From NCBI GenBank assembly GCA_019828545.1, contig JACVRA010000165.1, positions 682,001 to 746,000 on the forward strand: a stretch of 64,000 nt of DNA. Direction: 5' to 3'. Under the pieces are notes generated by a model that was not told the origin of the DNA, ran no database searches, and saw nothing but the letters and a program-made list of their open reading frames with translations. The position numbers and the translations under genes were made by a program. This stretch comes from Paracamarosporium sp. OC-R06-R3 (lineage: Eukaryota > Ascomycota > Dothideomycetes > Pleosporales > Didymosphaeriaceae). Below, piece by piece: positions 23,108 to 34,550 of the stretch; within the stretch, counting starts at the first letter, position 1, and every line of letters begins with the position of its first letter.

Positions 23108-23890
23108 AGTGAGATATTAGCATAGCTACTGGCTTGAAGTAATGTTCGTCAGTCTGTAGGTTTGGACGCGAAATCGCAAGTTATCAGGTTTGCTTGGTCA
23201 GTGTAGCGAAGTGAGCGACGCGCTCAGGAAATGGTATCCATATACAACGCGTCATCGAAATACGATGAATGACTATCACAGTTACATATAACTATATACA
23301 ACTACGTACAGTAATAGCAGGTCATATCACAGAGTCAAAGTTTACCCCACTCACACCGACAAGCAACACCTGTCCAGAACATCATACCTTCTTCCTCAAG
23401 ACAACAGCAGCACTGTTGAACTCAATGAAAAAGTCGAACTCCGAAGAGCGAATTGTAGCCAGCAAAAATTAGACGTGAGGAGAAAACCAAGAAAACCAAG
23501 GCAGGACAAAGGCCCCCAGCGTGCTCTGGATCGCACCGCCGGTCACGCCGCACGCCTATAAGTTAGTATGAAGAAGAAAAGAAGAAGAGGAGAGGGGGGG
23601 ATCAAGGCTACTTATATAGTGAGGGAGGCCTCGGATCAGCCGTGCTCCGTGCGCAATCCCGTAATCTGAGGGCTGTCGCCTAGGTGAATAAAGTGCTGTG
23701 ATCTTGAACGGACAAGCGTAGAAGCTGCTAGATCAACGCATGAGAGCCAATGATTTGATGTCACTGCGCGCTTCACCTCAGGGCAACGACGCTTAGCGAG
23801 GCGTTGATCCAGGCAAGCACTCTCTTAATTACGCGTGATCACTGATCCTTAGCAGGCGTTGAACCTATATAAGCCCGCCCCTCCTCGTCC
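23108..23890. other. intergenic with purine tract and TATA-like sites
   Basis: A purine-rich tract of about 35 bases lies at about 23569-23605, followed by TTATATAG near 23611. CCTATATAAG lies near 23865. These could be promoter elements for the small frames on either side, but no strong gene follows. Confidence 0.35.
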
Positions 23891-24208
23891 CTACTTCTTC
23901 TCCTCATACGGCCTTTTCACCCCACTGCTCTCAGCGGTGCGGGATTCAGGTCGGTCAGTAATCAGCTCCATTGCACACCGGACTGGTTGAATTCGAACCT
24001 TATGCTTTTGCTGGGGTTCACTGGCATAATTTTGGAACCTTTTCATCTTCAGATCCGCTTTTCGATCTTTTTCATTGAGTGTCTTTGACAATGTCGAGGC
24101 CTTGAGGAAGAAGTTTTGGTCTCTTGACTCCGGGAGCTCACTGTGCCAAGCCATGTATACCTTGCGCGGAGTTGCTCTTCGGCACTCTATACTATAGTGT
24201 TTTGTCAT
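23891..24208 (-). CDS. possible small basic protein, unknown
   Basis: A 105-codon frame from the ATG at 24208 encodes a hydrophilic, Lys/Arg/Glu-rich product (for example KTLNEKDRKADLKMKRFQNY). The composition is more protein-like than neighbouring frames, but there is no domain, no splice signal and no conserved context. It could be a remnant or a chance frame. Confidence 0.25.
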   Translation of the reverse strand: MTKHYSIECRRATPRKVYMAWHSELPESRDQNFFLKASTLSKTLNEKDRKADLKMKRFQNYASEPQQKHKVRIQPVRCAMELITDRPESRTAESSGVKRPYEEKK

Positions 24209-25401
24209 AACTGTTCTTAATCTAAAATTGTATTCTGGGTTGGTGGGGAAAGTGGGTGGCTACGTTGGTGTTGTGCCTGCCAATCGCGTCACGTCCGTCC
24301 GCTGCTCGGGATCATAACAAACTTTGAAACATACACCCAGTACTAAGCCTTCCCTCGCAATTGTAGCACTTTGGCAGCTGTGTATCTACCGGTTCAGATC
24401 CCTCAGCACATGCTACTCACGCCGCTTCGTCCGTTCTCCCCCACTACTTGTATGCTCGATCTGTCCGCTTTCTCTCCGATAGCCCAACACTATCTGCCAA
24501 GCATCTTCATTTAACTGACACGGAAAATCAGTATCCTACAGCGTCCTCGGTGGATTTGTCACTCCCAAACAACCTGCCGCTCGATTCTGCATCCTTGCCT
24601 ACTCTTAAGATCCGAGAAAGTCCCCTTCTCTTACGGAGAGCCTTGTCGCGCCGTCTTTTCTGGATACAATGTATACAATAATACTGCTCGAAGTCAGCGA
24701 ATTGCGAGAGTATATGGACAAGGCGACACCAACGTCAATGCTTAAGTTACATTGTCTGGATAATTAGTCTTCAGTGTCACTCCAAAGCTAAGGCCACATT
24801 GCTTTCAAATAGTCTGGACCTCTGTCTCCTTCTCCTACTCCGTGGCAATCTTTGGGGGGCACAAGCATACATACTATTACAGAGTAACCAAGAGGAGGGG
24901 CACAAGAATGGAACAGTTAGTGAGATTGAGATTGACTTTCAAGAGCCAGTAGGCCGGCACCTCTTTACGGAAATCTGGGGTCAATTCGATAGCGGAAGGC
25001 TGAACGACCCAGGACGCCGCATGAAAACGTGTTTCCCAGACGAAGTTTTCACGGTATGAAAACAGACCACAATGGGACCTCACTTAAAAGCTTTGTGCGC
25101 AAACAGATCGTTCATCCGCACTGAAAAGAAGGCAAATAGTTTCTCTTTACCGGTTCTATCATACGTGATGATCGCTGAATCTCAGAAAAAAGCTACTTCT
25201 TTGCATAGTTTCACCCGTTGACCCTCAACTATCTTCTTAACCGTTTACATTGCTATATAAACACTTTAATCCAGATAGGTCTTCCTATATACACACCCTA
25301 AGCTCAACTCCACTTCTCTAATAAACCAGAGTGGAATACCTGACTCCCTGAATCTTCTCAACGCTCTTTCCACCCGCCCAACAACACACCCTTTGACGAC
25401 C
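24209..25401. other. intergenic, leader of the small Cys gene at its right end
   Basis: About 1.2 kb with no supported gene. A frame at 24799-25059 starts with TTG, not ATG, and is not accepted. The right end carries the promoter of the following gene. Confidence 0.45.
25254..25260 (+). promoter_or_regulatory. TATA box of the small Cys-rich gene
   Basis: TATATAA lies about 142 bases upstream of the ATG at 25402, inside an A/T-rich to C-rich transition that is usual for fungal core promoters. Confidence 0.45.
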
Positions 25402-25781
25402 ATGTGTTACCGCCAGAACACGATCTTCTCCTGTGGCCACATCCACATCACTTTCTATCCCTGTGCCGAGAAAGAGTATGAAAGTTACTGCTCAGTTGGT
25501 ACCATAGACCTTGAGACCAAGGCGAATAGGATCTGTCCCGGTTGTGCTGAAGCTCGTTCTGTGCGTATGCTCGTAATGGTTGGAAACTGAGAAAATTAAC
25601 TTTATAGCAGACACTCCAAGGAGCAAAGAAGAACTCTGTCAAGAAGAACATGAGGAGTCATACCATGTTCGAAGAGATGCCGGTGGATTCTCATCTTCTC
25701 AATCTCCCTGTTCATCTTCTTCAACCAAGGAAGCAACACAGTTTCTCCGAAATTGTGAAGGCATTTCATACTGTCTTCTAA
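25402..25781 (+). CDS. small two-exon protein with Cys/His zinc-like motif
   Basis: Exons 25402-25560 and 25608-25781 join across a 47-nt GTGCGT...TATAG intron without changing frame; 110 residues. The first exon holds Cys and His spaced like a small metal site: M-C-Y, SCGHIHITFYPC, a further Cys, then CPGC. The second exon is basic and helical (KKNSVKKNMRS), then hydrophobic. Proteins starting MCYxxxxxxxCGH with a later CxxC are common, uncharacterised small proteins of filamentous ascomycetes. Unspliced, the frame would end soon after exon 1. The function is unknown; zinc binding is inference. Confidence 0.65.
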
Positions 25782-26018
25782 CGAGAGTAAGATTGAAAGA
25801 ACGATGGGTGAGAATACCATGGCATGATAGACGGTCCGTTTTACCCAGGTTGTAGGAAACATGGCTTCAACAGTTAGCTATTTGAAGGGATAAGAGTTCT
25901 TTACATTCTTACTACTGTAGTAGATCGGATTGCGTTATGTTTCCTTCTCATATCTTTTCAACTACTTCGTATCTTACGCCTGCTCTTCTATATCCTACAG
26001 TGACATCTCCCGTCTATC

Positions 26019-27311
26019 TCAGAGCTTCCCAAAGTCATACTCCTTCCAGTCATCCTGTCCTCGCTCCGCGCTCCTTGCCCTAGGCGTTATGCTCGTCGGT
26101 GCCTCAAATATAGCCGCAAACTGTCCATCCATCTCGAGCGGGTCAGCTAACCCCTCAGACTGTCCAGGTACCGGCTCCCTTATACTTCTACCCCTGCTCA
26201 TCAGACTGTTCGCATCCTCGTCTTCCCTTTCCACAACGACACTCAAGACATGCCCTCTTTTTTTGTGCAGTATACCAGCTATGCTCGCTCTCCTTCCCCC
26301 TTCTCGGAAAAATACTGGCGATAGGGGCGAGACCGGGCTTTCTGAAAGGCTCATGCGGTCTCTTCGGCTGAGTCTTTGGTTGTGGGATGCTGCGGGCCAA
26401 CTTCGGCGCCGGGAGGTTGTAAAGAGCGCTTCGGGTATGGTGTTACGGTGAGTTGGAGATCGTAAAACAGAATCGGGGACGTTGGCAGCGGCTTTGGCCA
26501 GGGCAAGTTGGCGCTTTAGACGGCGGATGTAGAGAGATAAGGCGATGAAGATTGTGGAGGCGACGAAAAGAACGGATATGGATATACCGGCTTTGGCACC
26601 GCCAGAGAGGCTGCGTTCGGATGCAGGTACAGGGAGAGAAGTGCCAGTAGAGGTGGGCGAGGAGCTCGATGTTTGGAGCGTAGGCGAGGAGATAGGCGAG
26701 GAGCCCAGGGCAGCGCTAGTTTCGTTTGTTGATGTGTTGGGGGTTGAATCGGAAGGTTGGTCGTTAGAGGGTGGAGGTGGTGCTGCTGTCAGCGTAGGCC
26801 TTAATGTCAACATCTCAGAGCTCTCTGGTGATAGGGTTGTTGTTGCTGCTTCCGTGGCTGTCACTTTCGATGAAATCGGAGCCAGGCTCACTGCTGTTGA
26901 TGCTGGGCTGCTGGGCATGCTAATATTGATACCCACCGCCTGGCAAGCCCCTGCAACCTTTCTCTTCGCGTTCTCTTGGTCCGCCTTGCTACATGTCGTC
27001 TCTACACACGCTTCCGCCTTGCCCAGTATATTCCCAGTTGAACAATGACATTTTAGGTCTATCTCCAACGTACATCCATCGGTTGGAAGTGCCTCTAGGT
27101 AGCAAGACAACGCGCATTTTGGTATCAACAAATTTGACAACGGATCGAGTTGGCGAGGTGGTTGTGGTGGGTGTCGTTGTGGCGGCCGTTGCAATTGAAG
27201 CGGATCGAATCGGACTGGAGGTCGCTTTGGCGGTGGTGGTATGAGATGCGGTATCGAATGAGTAGAATCGATGTATGCGAGGAGAAGAAGCATTGCGCAC
27301 GGTGTGCGCAT
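26019..27311 (-). CDS. CFEM-domain membrane protein
   Basis: Single exon of 430 residues. A signal peptide (MRTPCAMLLLLAYIDSTHS) is followed by a Pro-rich stretch and then a CFEM domain at about residues 62-127. The eight Cys are at 66, 70, 80, 88, 90, 102, 107 and 123, and an Asp at 85 sits just before CHC, where the haem-contacting Asp of CFEM proteins lies. Next come about 110 residues of Ser/Thr/Pro stalk, one membrane helix at about 241-262 (ISISVLFVASTIFIAL) closed by RRLKR, and a cytoplasmic tail of about 165 residues. CFEM proteins act in haem or iron uptake, in wall structure, or as plasma-membrane sensors. The membrane helix plus long tail favours a surface receptor- or sensor-like protein over a GPI-anchored one; that is inference. 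Confidence 0.88.
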   Translation of the reverse strand: MRTPCAMLLLLAYIDSTHSIPHLIPPPPKRPPVRFDPLQLQRPPQRHPPQPPRQLDPLSNLLIPKCALSCYLEALPTDGCTLEIDLKCHCSTGNILGKAEACVETTCSKADQENAKRKVAGACQAVGINISMPSSPASTAVSLAPISSKVTATEAATTTLSPESSEMLTLRPTLTAAPPPPSNDQPSDSTPNTSTNETSAALGSSPISSPTLQTSSSSPTSTGTSLPVPASERSLSGGAKAGISISVLFVASTIFIALSLYIRRLKRQLALAKAAANVPDSVLRSPTHRNTIPEALFTTSRRRSWPAASHNQRLSRRDRMSLSESPVSPLSPVFFREGGRRASIAGILHKKRGHVLSVVVEREDEDANSLMSRGRSIREPVPGQSEGLADPLEMDGQFAAIFEAPTSITPRARSAERGQDDWKEYDFGKL

Positions 27312-28486
27312 GGTAGTATTCTGGGTCGCTGAGCTGATCGACAGGCGCGCCGGCGCAAGACATGGGCGCTGCCTCCGTCACAATTCTGGCCGTCTCTATG
27401 TATCCTATCGGTTTGTATGTCCTTCTCTTCACAGCCAGGATCACGATGCAGAAATTCCAACGCGCACCTGAACCCAGAGCAGTCCACGCCCAAGAAGTTT
27501 GTAGATGTCACACACAGCTTTGTCCCGAAAACCGCATTCTCTCAAACTCCGGTCCGTCCTCTTCGATCGCGATTTCGCTCACTTCCTCCCTATCGCACGC
27601 ATTTAGCAGTTATGACGTCTCGTTTTAGCTTACATTATGCCGGTTCGGGACGGACCTGTATCCAGCTGTGTCGCGTTTCGCATGGGCTCGCTTCTTGAGA
27701 CGGCTAGCCTGACAGCACGCTCCCGTCTTCTATTCGCCTGTATTTTTGCAAGAGACCAATCAACGGTATGAGAGCGTTATGGGGCGCTTGGGTGATGTGC
27801 CCCGAGGCAGTGCGTGTTTGGTGAACATGGTGGTGTCAGGCGGGCCGAATAGCAGGGAAGGTTGAACGGGGAGATTTGGAATGATGTATGATCAAGGAAC
27901 TTGTTATCAATGTGAGGCGTGTCCCGAAAAGACGCGTAACGGTCTTTAGTATGCGAGAGGTGGCCAGCTTGGCGTTCGAAGATGTGGTCAACCAAGCGAG
28001 TCGATTCTCCGTGATATCGATGCGAACATGATGCCGGTCATTTATACAACAATGGAGATAGCTTGTATAGACACATCGACGCTTTCTATCCACTTGTTGC
28101 TTCGCTCTCGTATATTCTATGACCAGGAATCGAAAGCGATACTATCAAATCGGACGCGGAAGAGGAAAATTTGCATAGGACAAAACGATATATGTGATCA
28201 TATGTACGATATGGAAGCTGGAAAGCCGTTGTTTACCTACAGAATCCTTTGTACCGATCCGAAAGCCCGTGTAAAGCCCTATGTATTCCTAGAAAACCCA
28301 TGTCTTTGATTTCCTCGTAGATAGCCGTGATATCGTACCCGTTCCATCGTTGCGTGTGTAGAATTGAGAGTGCCCAGTCCAGCTAGACGTGTGTGAGTGC
28401 AGAAAACCATTCGTCAAGCCGTATGTACGTCCATCGTCCAAATCGTATACAAAGAATGGAGTAAGGTCTGTCAATCCTGCTCTCTT
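27312..28486. other. intergenic between two minus-strand genes
   Basis: About 1.2 kb upstream of the CFEM gene and downstream of the F-box/LRR gene. A plus-strand frame from an ATG at 28028 (93 codons) has no domain and is not accepted as a gene. Confidence 0.45.
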
Positions 28487-30503
28487 TCAAGCACTTATGT
28501 CCGATTTCTCAAAATAACCGTCCGATTCTAGTGTCCTTCCGGGTGTGATCATGCCGTCTGGCTCTTCATCATGTATCGTAAGCTTCCCAACCTCAGGATA
28601 GACTCCTTCGTCGTACGCTTCTTCATCCTCCCCAAAAGCAAATTCGTTAATCAAGCTAGCCTTCTCCCAGTCTTCTAAGGAATTCCAGCTGTCTCCCTCT
28701 TCGAATGTCAAATCTTCGTCATCTTCCCAGAGGTCTTGCTCAATCCCGCTGAGGAATTCCCATGTCGAAGCCAAAATTTCTTGAGTAGGAAGAAAGTAAT
28801 TGAGCGACTCGTTATCTTGCCCGTTGAAATCGCCCCATGCTTCAAGAATTTCTAAGCGAGGGAAATGCGTGAGCAAGGAATGTGCCCAAGAGCGTACGAG
28901 TTCTTCTTCAAGCTCAGGATCGACAGTAGTGGAGTGCGAAGAGACAGAACCTGTGAAGGAGTCGGGTATCGGTGCGAGTACGGTGTCTGGGCGAGACAAG
29001 GCGAGGTGTGTAAGCTTAGGGAAGAAGGCAGGAATGGTTTGTTGGTCTGCCACTTCAGGAGCAAACGTGTCGCTGTTTATTAGAATCTGCGGTGTAATGT
29101 CAGGGACTGGGAGACTGGAAATTTGGAAAGCCACTTTGAGTCTGAGGACCTCAAGCTCTGGACAGTGCTGACCCAGACTTTGTAGTGCCGTTGTTCGCAG
29201 TGCCAATGTAGTCGTAGGGTCGAGTTTCAAATTCAGATTACGCAGACACGGTAGCAACTTGCTGAAGCTGTCGAAATCTTCGCTTGAGATAGAGGAGCCG
29301 TCGATTGCTGATGTTTCAGTGGCCGAAAGGTTGATGTCTTCCAGCTTAGGGCACGTCTCGGCGAGTTTGACAAGAGTCGGTCCGGACAAACGCGGAAGCA
29401 AAGTGGGCGATGGAAAGTCCGCAGCCAACAAACCAACGCCGATCTTGAGTGCCCGTAATCTAGGGCAATGGTATAGCTCGGCGATTAAATCCTCACATAT
29501 GGTCAAGTCCGAAGGTTCATGCGGGGAGTTTGGTATTCGCGCCACATCTAGTTGTATTTCTTCGATCAGTCGAAGATGGACAGGAAGCGCAAGCGCTACC
29601 TCAGGATAACACATTATCGAACAACGTCTGAGAGAAGCAAAGGGAGATGACAGTGCATTCGGCCCCGATAGAAGTGGGAGAAGAGCGATGCCGGGGTCGA
29701 GGTCAATCTGCAGGCTTTCCAGCTCTTGTCTTTGGCTCAACCGGGTAAACAAGGCATCCTTGTCCACAAGGTTAACGGACTTGATTTCGATTGTTTTTAT
29801 AGAGGGAGATGCGTCGAGGTGCCCATATAGGGCACTGACATGCACCGGATCTTCGTCCATGATAGCGTCAGGTCCAATACGTATACTCCTGAGGCTCTTG
29901 CATGAAGTCTTATTCGTCAGTTTCATGTCCCAGGAGTTTCATGAAGATATACTGACAAAGAGGGTTGGAAGAATGGTCTCCGCAAAATAGTGCGATCCTC
30001 CACTTTGGTAACCTGACAGTTCCACGTGCTCTAATCCGGCATGCAACATGCTCATGAATGGCGAACCATGCCGTTGCAAATCGACTTCGAGCTCCAGGCT
30101 CTTCAAATTTGGCCATGCCAAGCCGTCCAGGTAGTCCAAAGTTTCCGCGCTTCCCGATGGTGGACTTAGCAAGAAGACATAATGAACCTTGTTGGCGTAG
30201 TACTGCCGTCGCTCAAGAGACATGTGCTTGAAAGCTGGGAGGTGTGGATAGCGTCTCCTTTGGGAATTACATGTTAGTATGTAAATACAGCCTATCCCAG
30301 ACCACCTACCAGAGGATCGAAGTGCCCTCATCAGCCCACAATTTATTCACCAGGATTGCAGGCACCAAAGTGGGTCGGAACTCGAGAAACTCAACCGGTT
30401 GATCTGGCCCATATTGTCGTCTATCTTTGTATTTCATGTCCGAAAGATGAAGAAGAATTGTCGAAAGGACGTGGCGATCGGCCAATGCGTCAGAGCCGGT
30501 CAT
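28487..30503 (-). CDS. F-box/leucine-rich-repeat-type protein
   Basis: Three exons on the minus strand, 30503-30310, 30257-29957 and 29908-28487, with introns of 52 and 48 nt; 638 residues. Exon 1 (LADRHVLSTILLHLSD, then RPTLVPAILVNKLWADEGTSILWRR) fits a fungal F-box-like start, where a short helix bundle binds Skp1. The rest contains irregular leucine-rich repeats (LKSLELEV, LEHVELSG, LESLQIDL, LRALKIGV, LRNLNLKL, LEVLRLKV). The C-terminus is very acidic (LWEDDEDLTFEEGDSW). Such proteins usually select substrates for SCF ubiquitin ligases. The first intron completes a Trp codon and the second falls between codons, which supports the model. Confidence 0.8.
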
Positions 30504-31481
30504 GTTGTCGACGGAAGACGCGTGCTAGACAGCGCAAAGCAATCAAGGACCACGGAAAACTCAACGAACGACAGGAATAGGACAAAAAAGCGACCGAATT
30601 CGGGACGATGGAGAAAAAGGAAGGGTGGATATGTCACTTGTGTGGCATGGCAGAACCTGAATTTGGCGATAAGTATCTACGCAATGCGAGCAGGGGGTTT
30701 AGCCGGCGAGGGGCGGGCGATTGGCAGGGATGCACGGAGATCAGTGGGTCTGTCATCTTTCCGCGCGGCCTTTAAATGCGACAAATTCTTCAATAGATCC
30801 TGCGATGGCCTCAACAGCGGACAAGGTCTCTCCTAACGATGAGGAGCACGTACAGCGGTTAGGCGCCCAAATGCTAGTTCCACGCAGGTGCTCGAAACCG
30901 ACCGTCGCTTAGGCATGTGGGGGTAATGTATTGGCGGAACGACTCGGGAATTCATCCTCTCTATCCAGTCAGCCGTGGTGGAAGGAGGCGTTGATGATAA
31001 AGCGTATAAACCCATGATCACGCTCATGACGCCAAGGAATAGGAGCTAGCGATGAGCAAAGGGGAGCCGCCGGAGGGAAAAGCAGTGCCCAACGTGGCCT
31101 TCAGGAGAATAGCAGGACTGTATGACACAGTACACCGGGGCCTTGGCGGATTGCTGTTTGCTAGGAGCATTGCATGTCCAGTTAGACTCTCAGGTAGTCT
31201 GTAGGAACTGCGATTTCAGGGTCACATCATGGCACACGTGCGAACGCTCACCGTGCGCGCGCCGGAGGATGACTATGACGGAATGCTGCTAGCGGGGCGC
31301 GCTAGGGCTCGCCAGGGTCGCGTCCAGAAAGTCCCGCCATCGCAAGACGCGTCAAGCTCCATCCCACACTTCCTTTCCTTGTCGCACCACTGACCCACAC
31401 TTTTATCAACTTTCCTCCAAAATCGCCAGAAGCTGCATCGCTAGCAGGCACTCATCCATCGCGGCGCAAATATACGTGAAC
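30504..31481. other. divergent promoter region
   Basis: About 980 bases separate the starts of the F-box/LRR gene (-) and the LRR gene (+), so both promoters must lie here. The part from 31360 to 31440 is C/T-rich, as in many fungal leaders. No RNA gene was seen. Confidence 0.5.
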
Positions 31482-33110
31482 ATGGACGAAGACCCGCTCC
31501 CCTCAGCGTCGCACGCGACCACGATTCCCGACTCGCCTCTTCTCGACCCACGTTTTCACGCCCTCAAATCCAGCAGTCCGCCGCCACTGTTCTCAGAAAA
31601 CGATTCCCTCGATGCAGCCGATGTGACCAACTATGAGTCCCCGCGAGTCAAGAGAAAGCGCGCCGGTACCTGGTGGCAGGTGGGCCCGAGAGGCGCCCCT
31701 AAGAGAAGGCAGTTCAATCGCAACTTCGATTCTGGTGTCTATATGATGAGCGACGACTCAGAAGCATCCGTCCCTGCAAGCTCTGCGTATTCGCATTTAG
31801 GCTTCGATGGCACTTCGGAAATTCCCTCGGATCCGCCCGCGCCGGAAACTTCGGAGCCCCAAGATGAAGGCATCGAGCGCGCGACCCAAACCATGAACAC
31901 TTCCGAAGCTCGATTCTATCGCGCCATCCAGAAAGGCCTTGATTCGAATCAAACGAGTTATGAAATGGTCAACTTCGGCGTTCAGGACAGTGAGCTACAC
32001 CACCTCCGCATGCTTAATCAAATCGTCTATCTTCCTCCAGATGTCAGCATTGAGGTGCCCGCTGAAGGCCAATATCGCTCTATGATCCCTGAGATCCATT
32101 TAGACCTGTCTTTGAACAGTCTCTGCCGCCTTTCGCCTACCTTGTTCTATCTCCAATATCTTACTAGTCTCACATTACGCAACAACAACATTGAAGCAAT
32201 ACCGCCTCAAATCAAGGATCTCACCAATCTGCAAACGCTCGATCTTTGCCATAATTTGATACGTACATTGCCTTGCGAATTACTCTCATTATGTGCTCCA
32301 CAAGGATTAGGGAAACTGAGCCGCTTGGAGCTGGCAGCAAATCCCCTTTGCGAAGCCGGCCTCCTGACCTCGCGCGACTTTTCCACTATCCTGAAATACG
32401 TAGACAAGAAGCTATCGCAATTTGAGGGGTATACCGAACTTGTTTCCACCTGGCAGTATACTGATCAGCACTCGCAAGGTTTCATAGGTAGGATGTTGAG
32501 GTCTGCCGAGATGATTTCAAGCGATTTTGAAGACCACCACCTTTACGCTCCTCAAAGCGAGTTCGCCCAGGTTGGTCTGTTTCTTGTTTATAGGACGACG
32601 GCCTCATACTACGATCACACCGGCCGGCTTATACAGAATTGTCCCATTCTTCCCATGCAAGAGGAAGCGGATCACAGTTCTGATGCATTGCGCATGCGAC
32701 CAGGACTATTGGTTCACACTTCGCTCGGTGCTCATGGCGTTCCAGGTGCCTGGTTCGATCGGCCTTCGTCCTCCAAAGTCCCTTCGCTGTTTAGGCTTTC
32801 CCTCCTCAAGGCGTATAAGACCGAGCCCGAATACGTTCGCCAGGAAGTCTCCTACTATGTAGGCGGAGATGATGGAATCCCTGCTGACACCGAGGTTGCG
32901 CTAGCCAAAGCAGAACAGAATGTTGCTTCAATTTTCAAGCCATATCTCAGCTGCCATTGCTGCGGCAAGGACTACTTCATACCCAGGGCAGAATGGATAG
33001 AAGGATGGTTCTTTCAGGAGCAGGTTATTCCGATCAAGGTGGCGGTCTGTTCTTGGGCTTGCGTACCGGATATCATTGCGAAGAAACCAAAAGCCATTGG
33101 AGTGGATTGA
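31482..33110 (+). CDS. leucine-rich repeat protein with C-terminal Cys motif
   Basis: Single exon of 542 residues; the first in-frame ATG is at 31482. The N-terminal 190 residues are disordered and Ser/Pro-rich with a basic patch (RVKRKRAGTWW, PKRRQF). Leucine-rich repeats of the plant/SDS22-like type occupy about 203-290 (LDLSLNSL, LTSLTLRNNNIEAIPPQI, LQTLDLCHNLIRTLP, LSRLELAANPL). The C-terminal third carries a CHCC site and a later Cys pair (VCSWAC) that could bind zinc. Conserved proteins of this shape occur across filamentous fungi, but I know of no assigned role. It ends 93 bases from the stop of the convergent gene. Confidence 0.82.
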   Translation: MDEDPLPSASHATTIPDSPLLDPRFHALKSSSPPPLFSENDSLDAADVTNYESPRVKRKRAGTWWQVGPRGAPKRRQFNRNFDSGVYMMSDDSEASVPASSAYSHLGFDGTSEIPSDPPAPETSEPQDEGIERATQTMNTSEARFYRAIQKGLDSNQTSYEMVNFGVQDSELHHLRMLNQIVYLPPDVSIEVPAEGQYRSMIPEIHLDLSLNSLCRLSPTLFYLQYLTSLTLRNNNIEAIPPQIKDLTNLQTLDLCHNLIRTLPCELLSLCAPQGLGKLSRLELAANPLCEAGLLTSRDFSTILKYVDKKLSQFEGYTELVSTWQYTDQHSQGFIGRMLRSAEMISSDFEDHHLYAPQSEFAQVGLFLVYRTTASYYDHTGRLIQNCPILPMQEEADHSSDALRMRPGLLVHTSLGAHGVPGAWFDRPSSSKVPSLFRLSLLKAYKTEPEYVRQEVSYYVGGDDGIPADTEVALAKAEQNVASIFKPYLSCHCCGKDYFIPRAEWIEGWFFQEQVIPIKVAVCSWACVPDIIAKKPKAIGVD

Positions 33111-33203
33111 TGTGCCGGGGAGGGCAGTGGCTGAGCGCTGATGCAACAACAAGATAGGAATCAAATCTTAAAGAAGCATCACCTTAGAATATGCGCAAGT
33201 GGT

Positions 33204-33911
33204 TCACGAAGCAGTCTGTTGAAGCCGTCTGCAGGCTAACTCCTCTTTCAATATGACCAACAACGCCCTCGTGTTTCCCTCCACAGGATCACTCTCCTTA
33301 ACCTTGAGGCCAGTCCAAGGCTTAGAAGCACTAGGCCTGCATCCGCAGATACACGCTTTTCTCCCAAAGCCCCATCGTATAGTTTGCATACCCTTTCCCT
33401 TGTAACGCATGCCGATTCTCTTAGCTCGCCAGCTTAGTCCACATTTTCGGCAAACCGATACATAAGGAAGCTCCTTACTATATACAGATGAACAGCCAGT
33501 AGTGTGCGCGTCCAAGCCCTCTGCACACCAGCGTATCATAGGGCCTGTATGTGTACACACTAAACAATACACATGCTTGCAATACCCGCACTTTAGAACC
33601 CCAAACGGATGCTCTCCCTCTACAACCACCACAGCGTTTCGGTACTGGCAGCAGTGACACGTCCATACCGCCGATACATCGCCTCTTAGAAGCTGGATCA
33701 CTGTTTTCACGGCTGTTTGAATATTCTGCTTTTGGCTATTTTCAAGCGCCTTGAGTTCTTGGGCTACTTTCGCGGAGGCCTGCTCCCGCTTGGTGCGCTT
33801 GTGGTGGATGAAGAGACGGTGGAAGATTCGATAGAGGAGCGGCATTTTGGAGCCGAGGGGTTGCGTATTGAGGATTCTTAGGCGGGTTGTTATTGTTGTT
33901 GTTTGAGACAT
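33204..33911 (-). CDS. double zinc ribbon-like protein, cluster member 1
   Basis: Single exon of 235 residues from the ATG at 33911. After a basic N-terminal part (FHRLFIHHKRTKREQ) the core has paired Cys sites: WTCHCCQYRN, then CGYCKHVYCLVC, then CRKCGLSWRAKR, then CICGC. The order CxxC ... CxxC ... PYVSVCRKCGL ... W/R is shared with the two genes at 34551 and 37650. I match this to the uncharacterised fungal family often described as probable double zinc ribbon proteins. There is no signal peptide or membrane helix. It is likely a structural zinc-binding protein; its partner is unknown. Confidence 0.75.
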   Translation of the reverse strand: MSQTTTITTRLRILNTQPLGSKMPLLYRIFHRLFIHHKRTKREQASAKVAQELKALENSQKQNIQTAVKTVIQLLRGDVSAVWTCHCCQYRNAVVVVEGEHPFGVLKCGYCKHVYCLVCTHTGPMIRWCAEGLDAHTTGCSSVYSKELPYVSVCRKCGLSWRAKRIGMRYKGKGMQTIRWGFGRKACICGCRPSASKPWTGLKVKESDPVEGNTRALLVILKEELACRRLQQTAS

Positions 33912-34550
33912 AGTTCATGAGGGGGGTTTGGGCATGCAGGGAAGGGTGTTTGCTAAGAGCACAATGCGTGCGTATTGTTTATTAATGGGTTAGCGTGGCA
34001 AGATCGAGCAATTCTACGCATTTTGTTGGCGCATTGTGAAGAGGTGAGGATGTGAATGAAAGTTTTTAGGGCACGTTCATATAGGTGCGAAAGTTCCGAC
34101 CGAAGTGTGTCTGTTAAAATATGAAGCTTTAAGGATACAGATGCTTGATTTAATTCAGCTCAATATTGGAACTAAGCATGGGATCTGAAAGTCTCGCTTG
34201 TAGTATTTGTACCATCCAGGTACGGCATTCGTCAACGGTGTCCTACACAGGTTTTAAGATGTATATAGCATCTAGGTATACCTGTCTGTCAATCTCCTAT
34301 ACAATCATGTGCCCTTTTGAAATACTTCAGTGTGATAGCGAGACATTGATTATTTCGAACTAGAGCCGCGACGACTACCCGAAAGTGCAGGAACACGGAC
34401 AATTTAAATGCACTTTGTGATCACTACTGACATCCTACCTTCACAATGATTCATACATCTATGCTGTCTTACCATCATATACCCTGCACCCCCAATTGCT
34501 AATTACCTCCTCATCAATTCCACCGCAAGCAACTATTATATATATCAAAG
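33912..34550. other. divergent promoter region between two zinc-ribbon genes
   Basis: About 640 bases between the starts of cluster members 1 (-) and 2 (+), A/T-rich. The string TATATATATC at about 34536-34545 is too close to the ATG at 34551 to act as a usual TATA box for that start. Confidence 0.45.

Noticed and set aside
24799..25059. 86-codon plus-strand frame
   Set aside because: Its start is TTG and no acceptor leads into it from an ATG-bearing exon.
28028..28309. 93-codon plus-strand frame with ATG
   Set aside because: No domain, no good promoter, and composition like the surrounding non-coding sequence.
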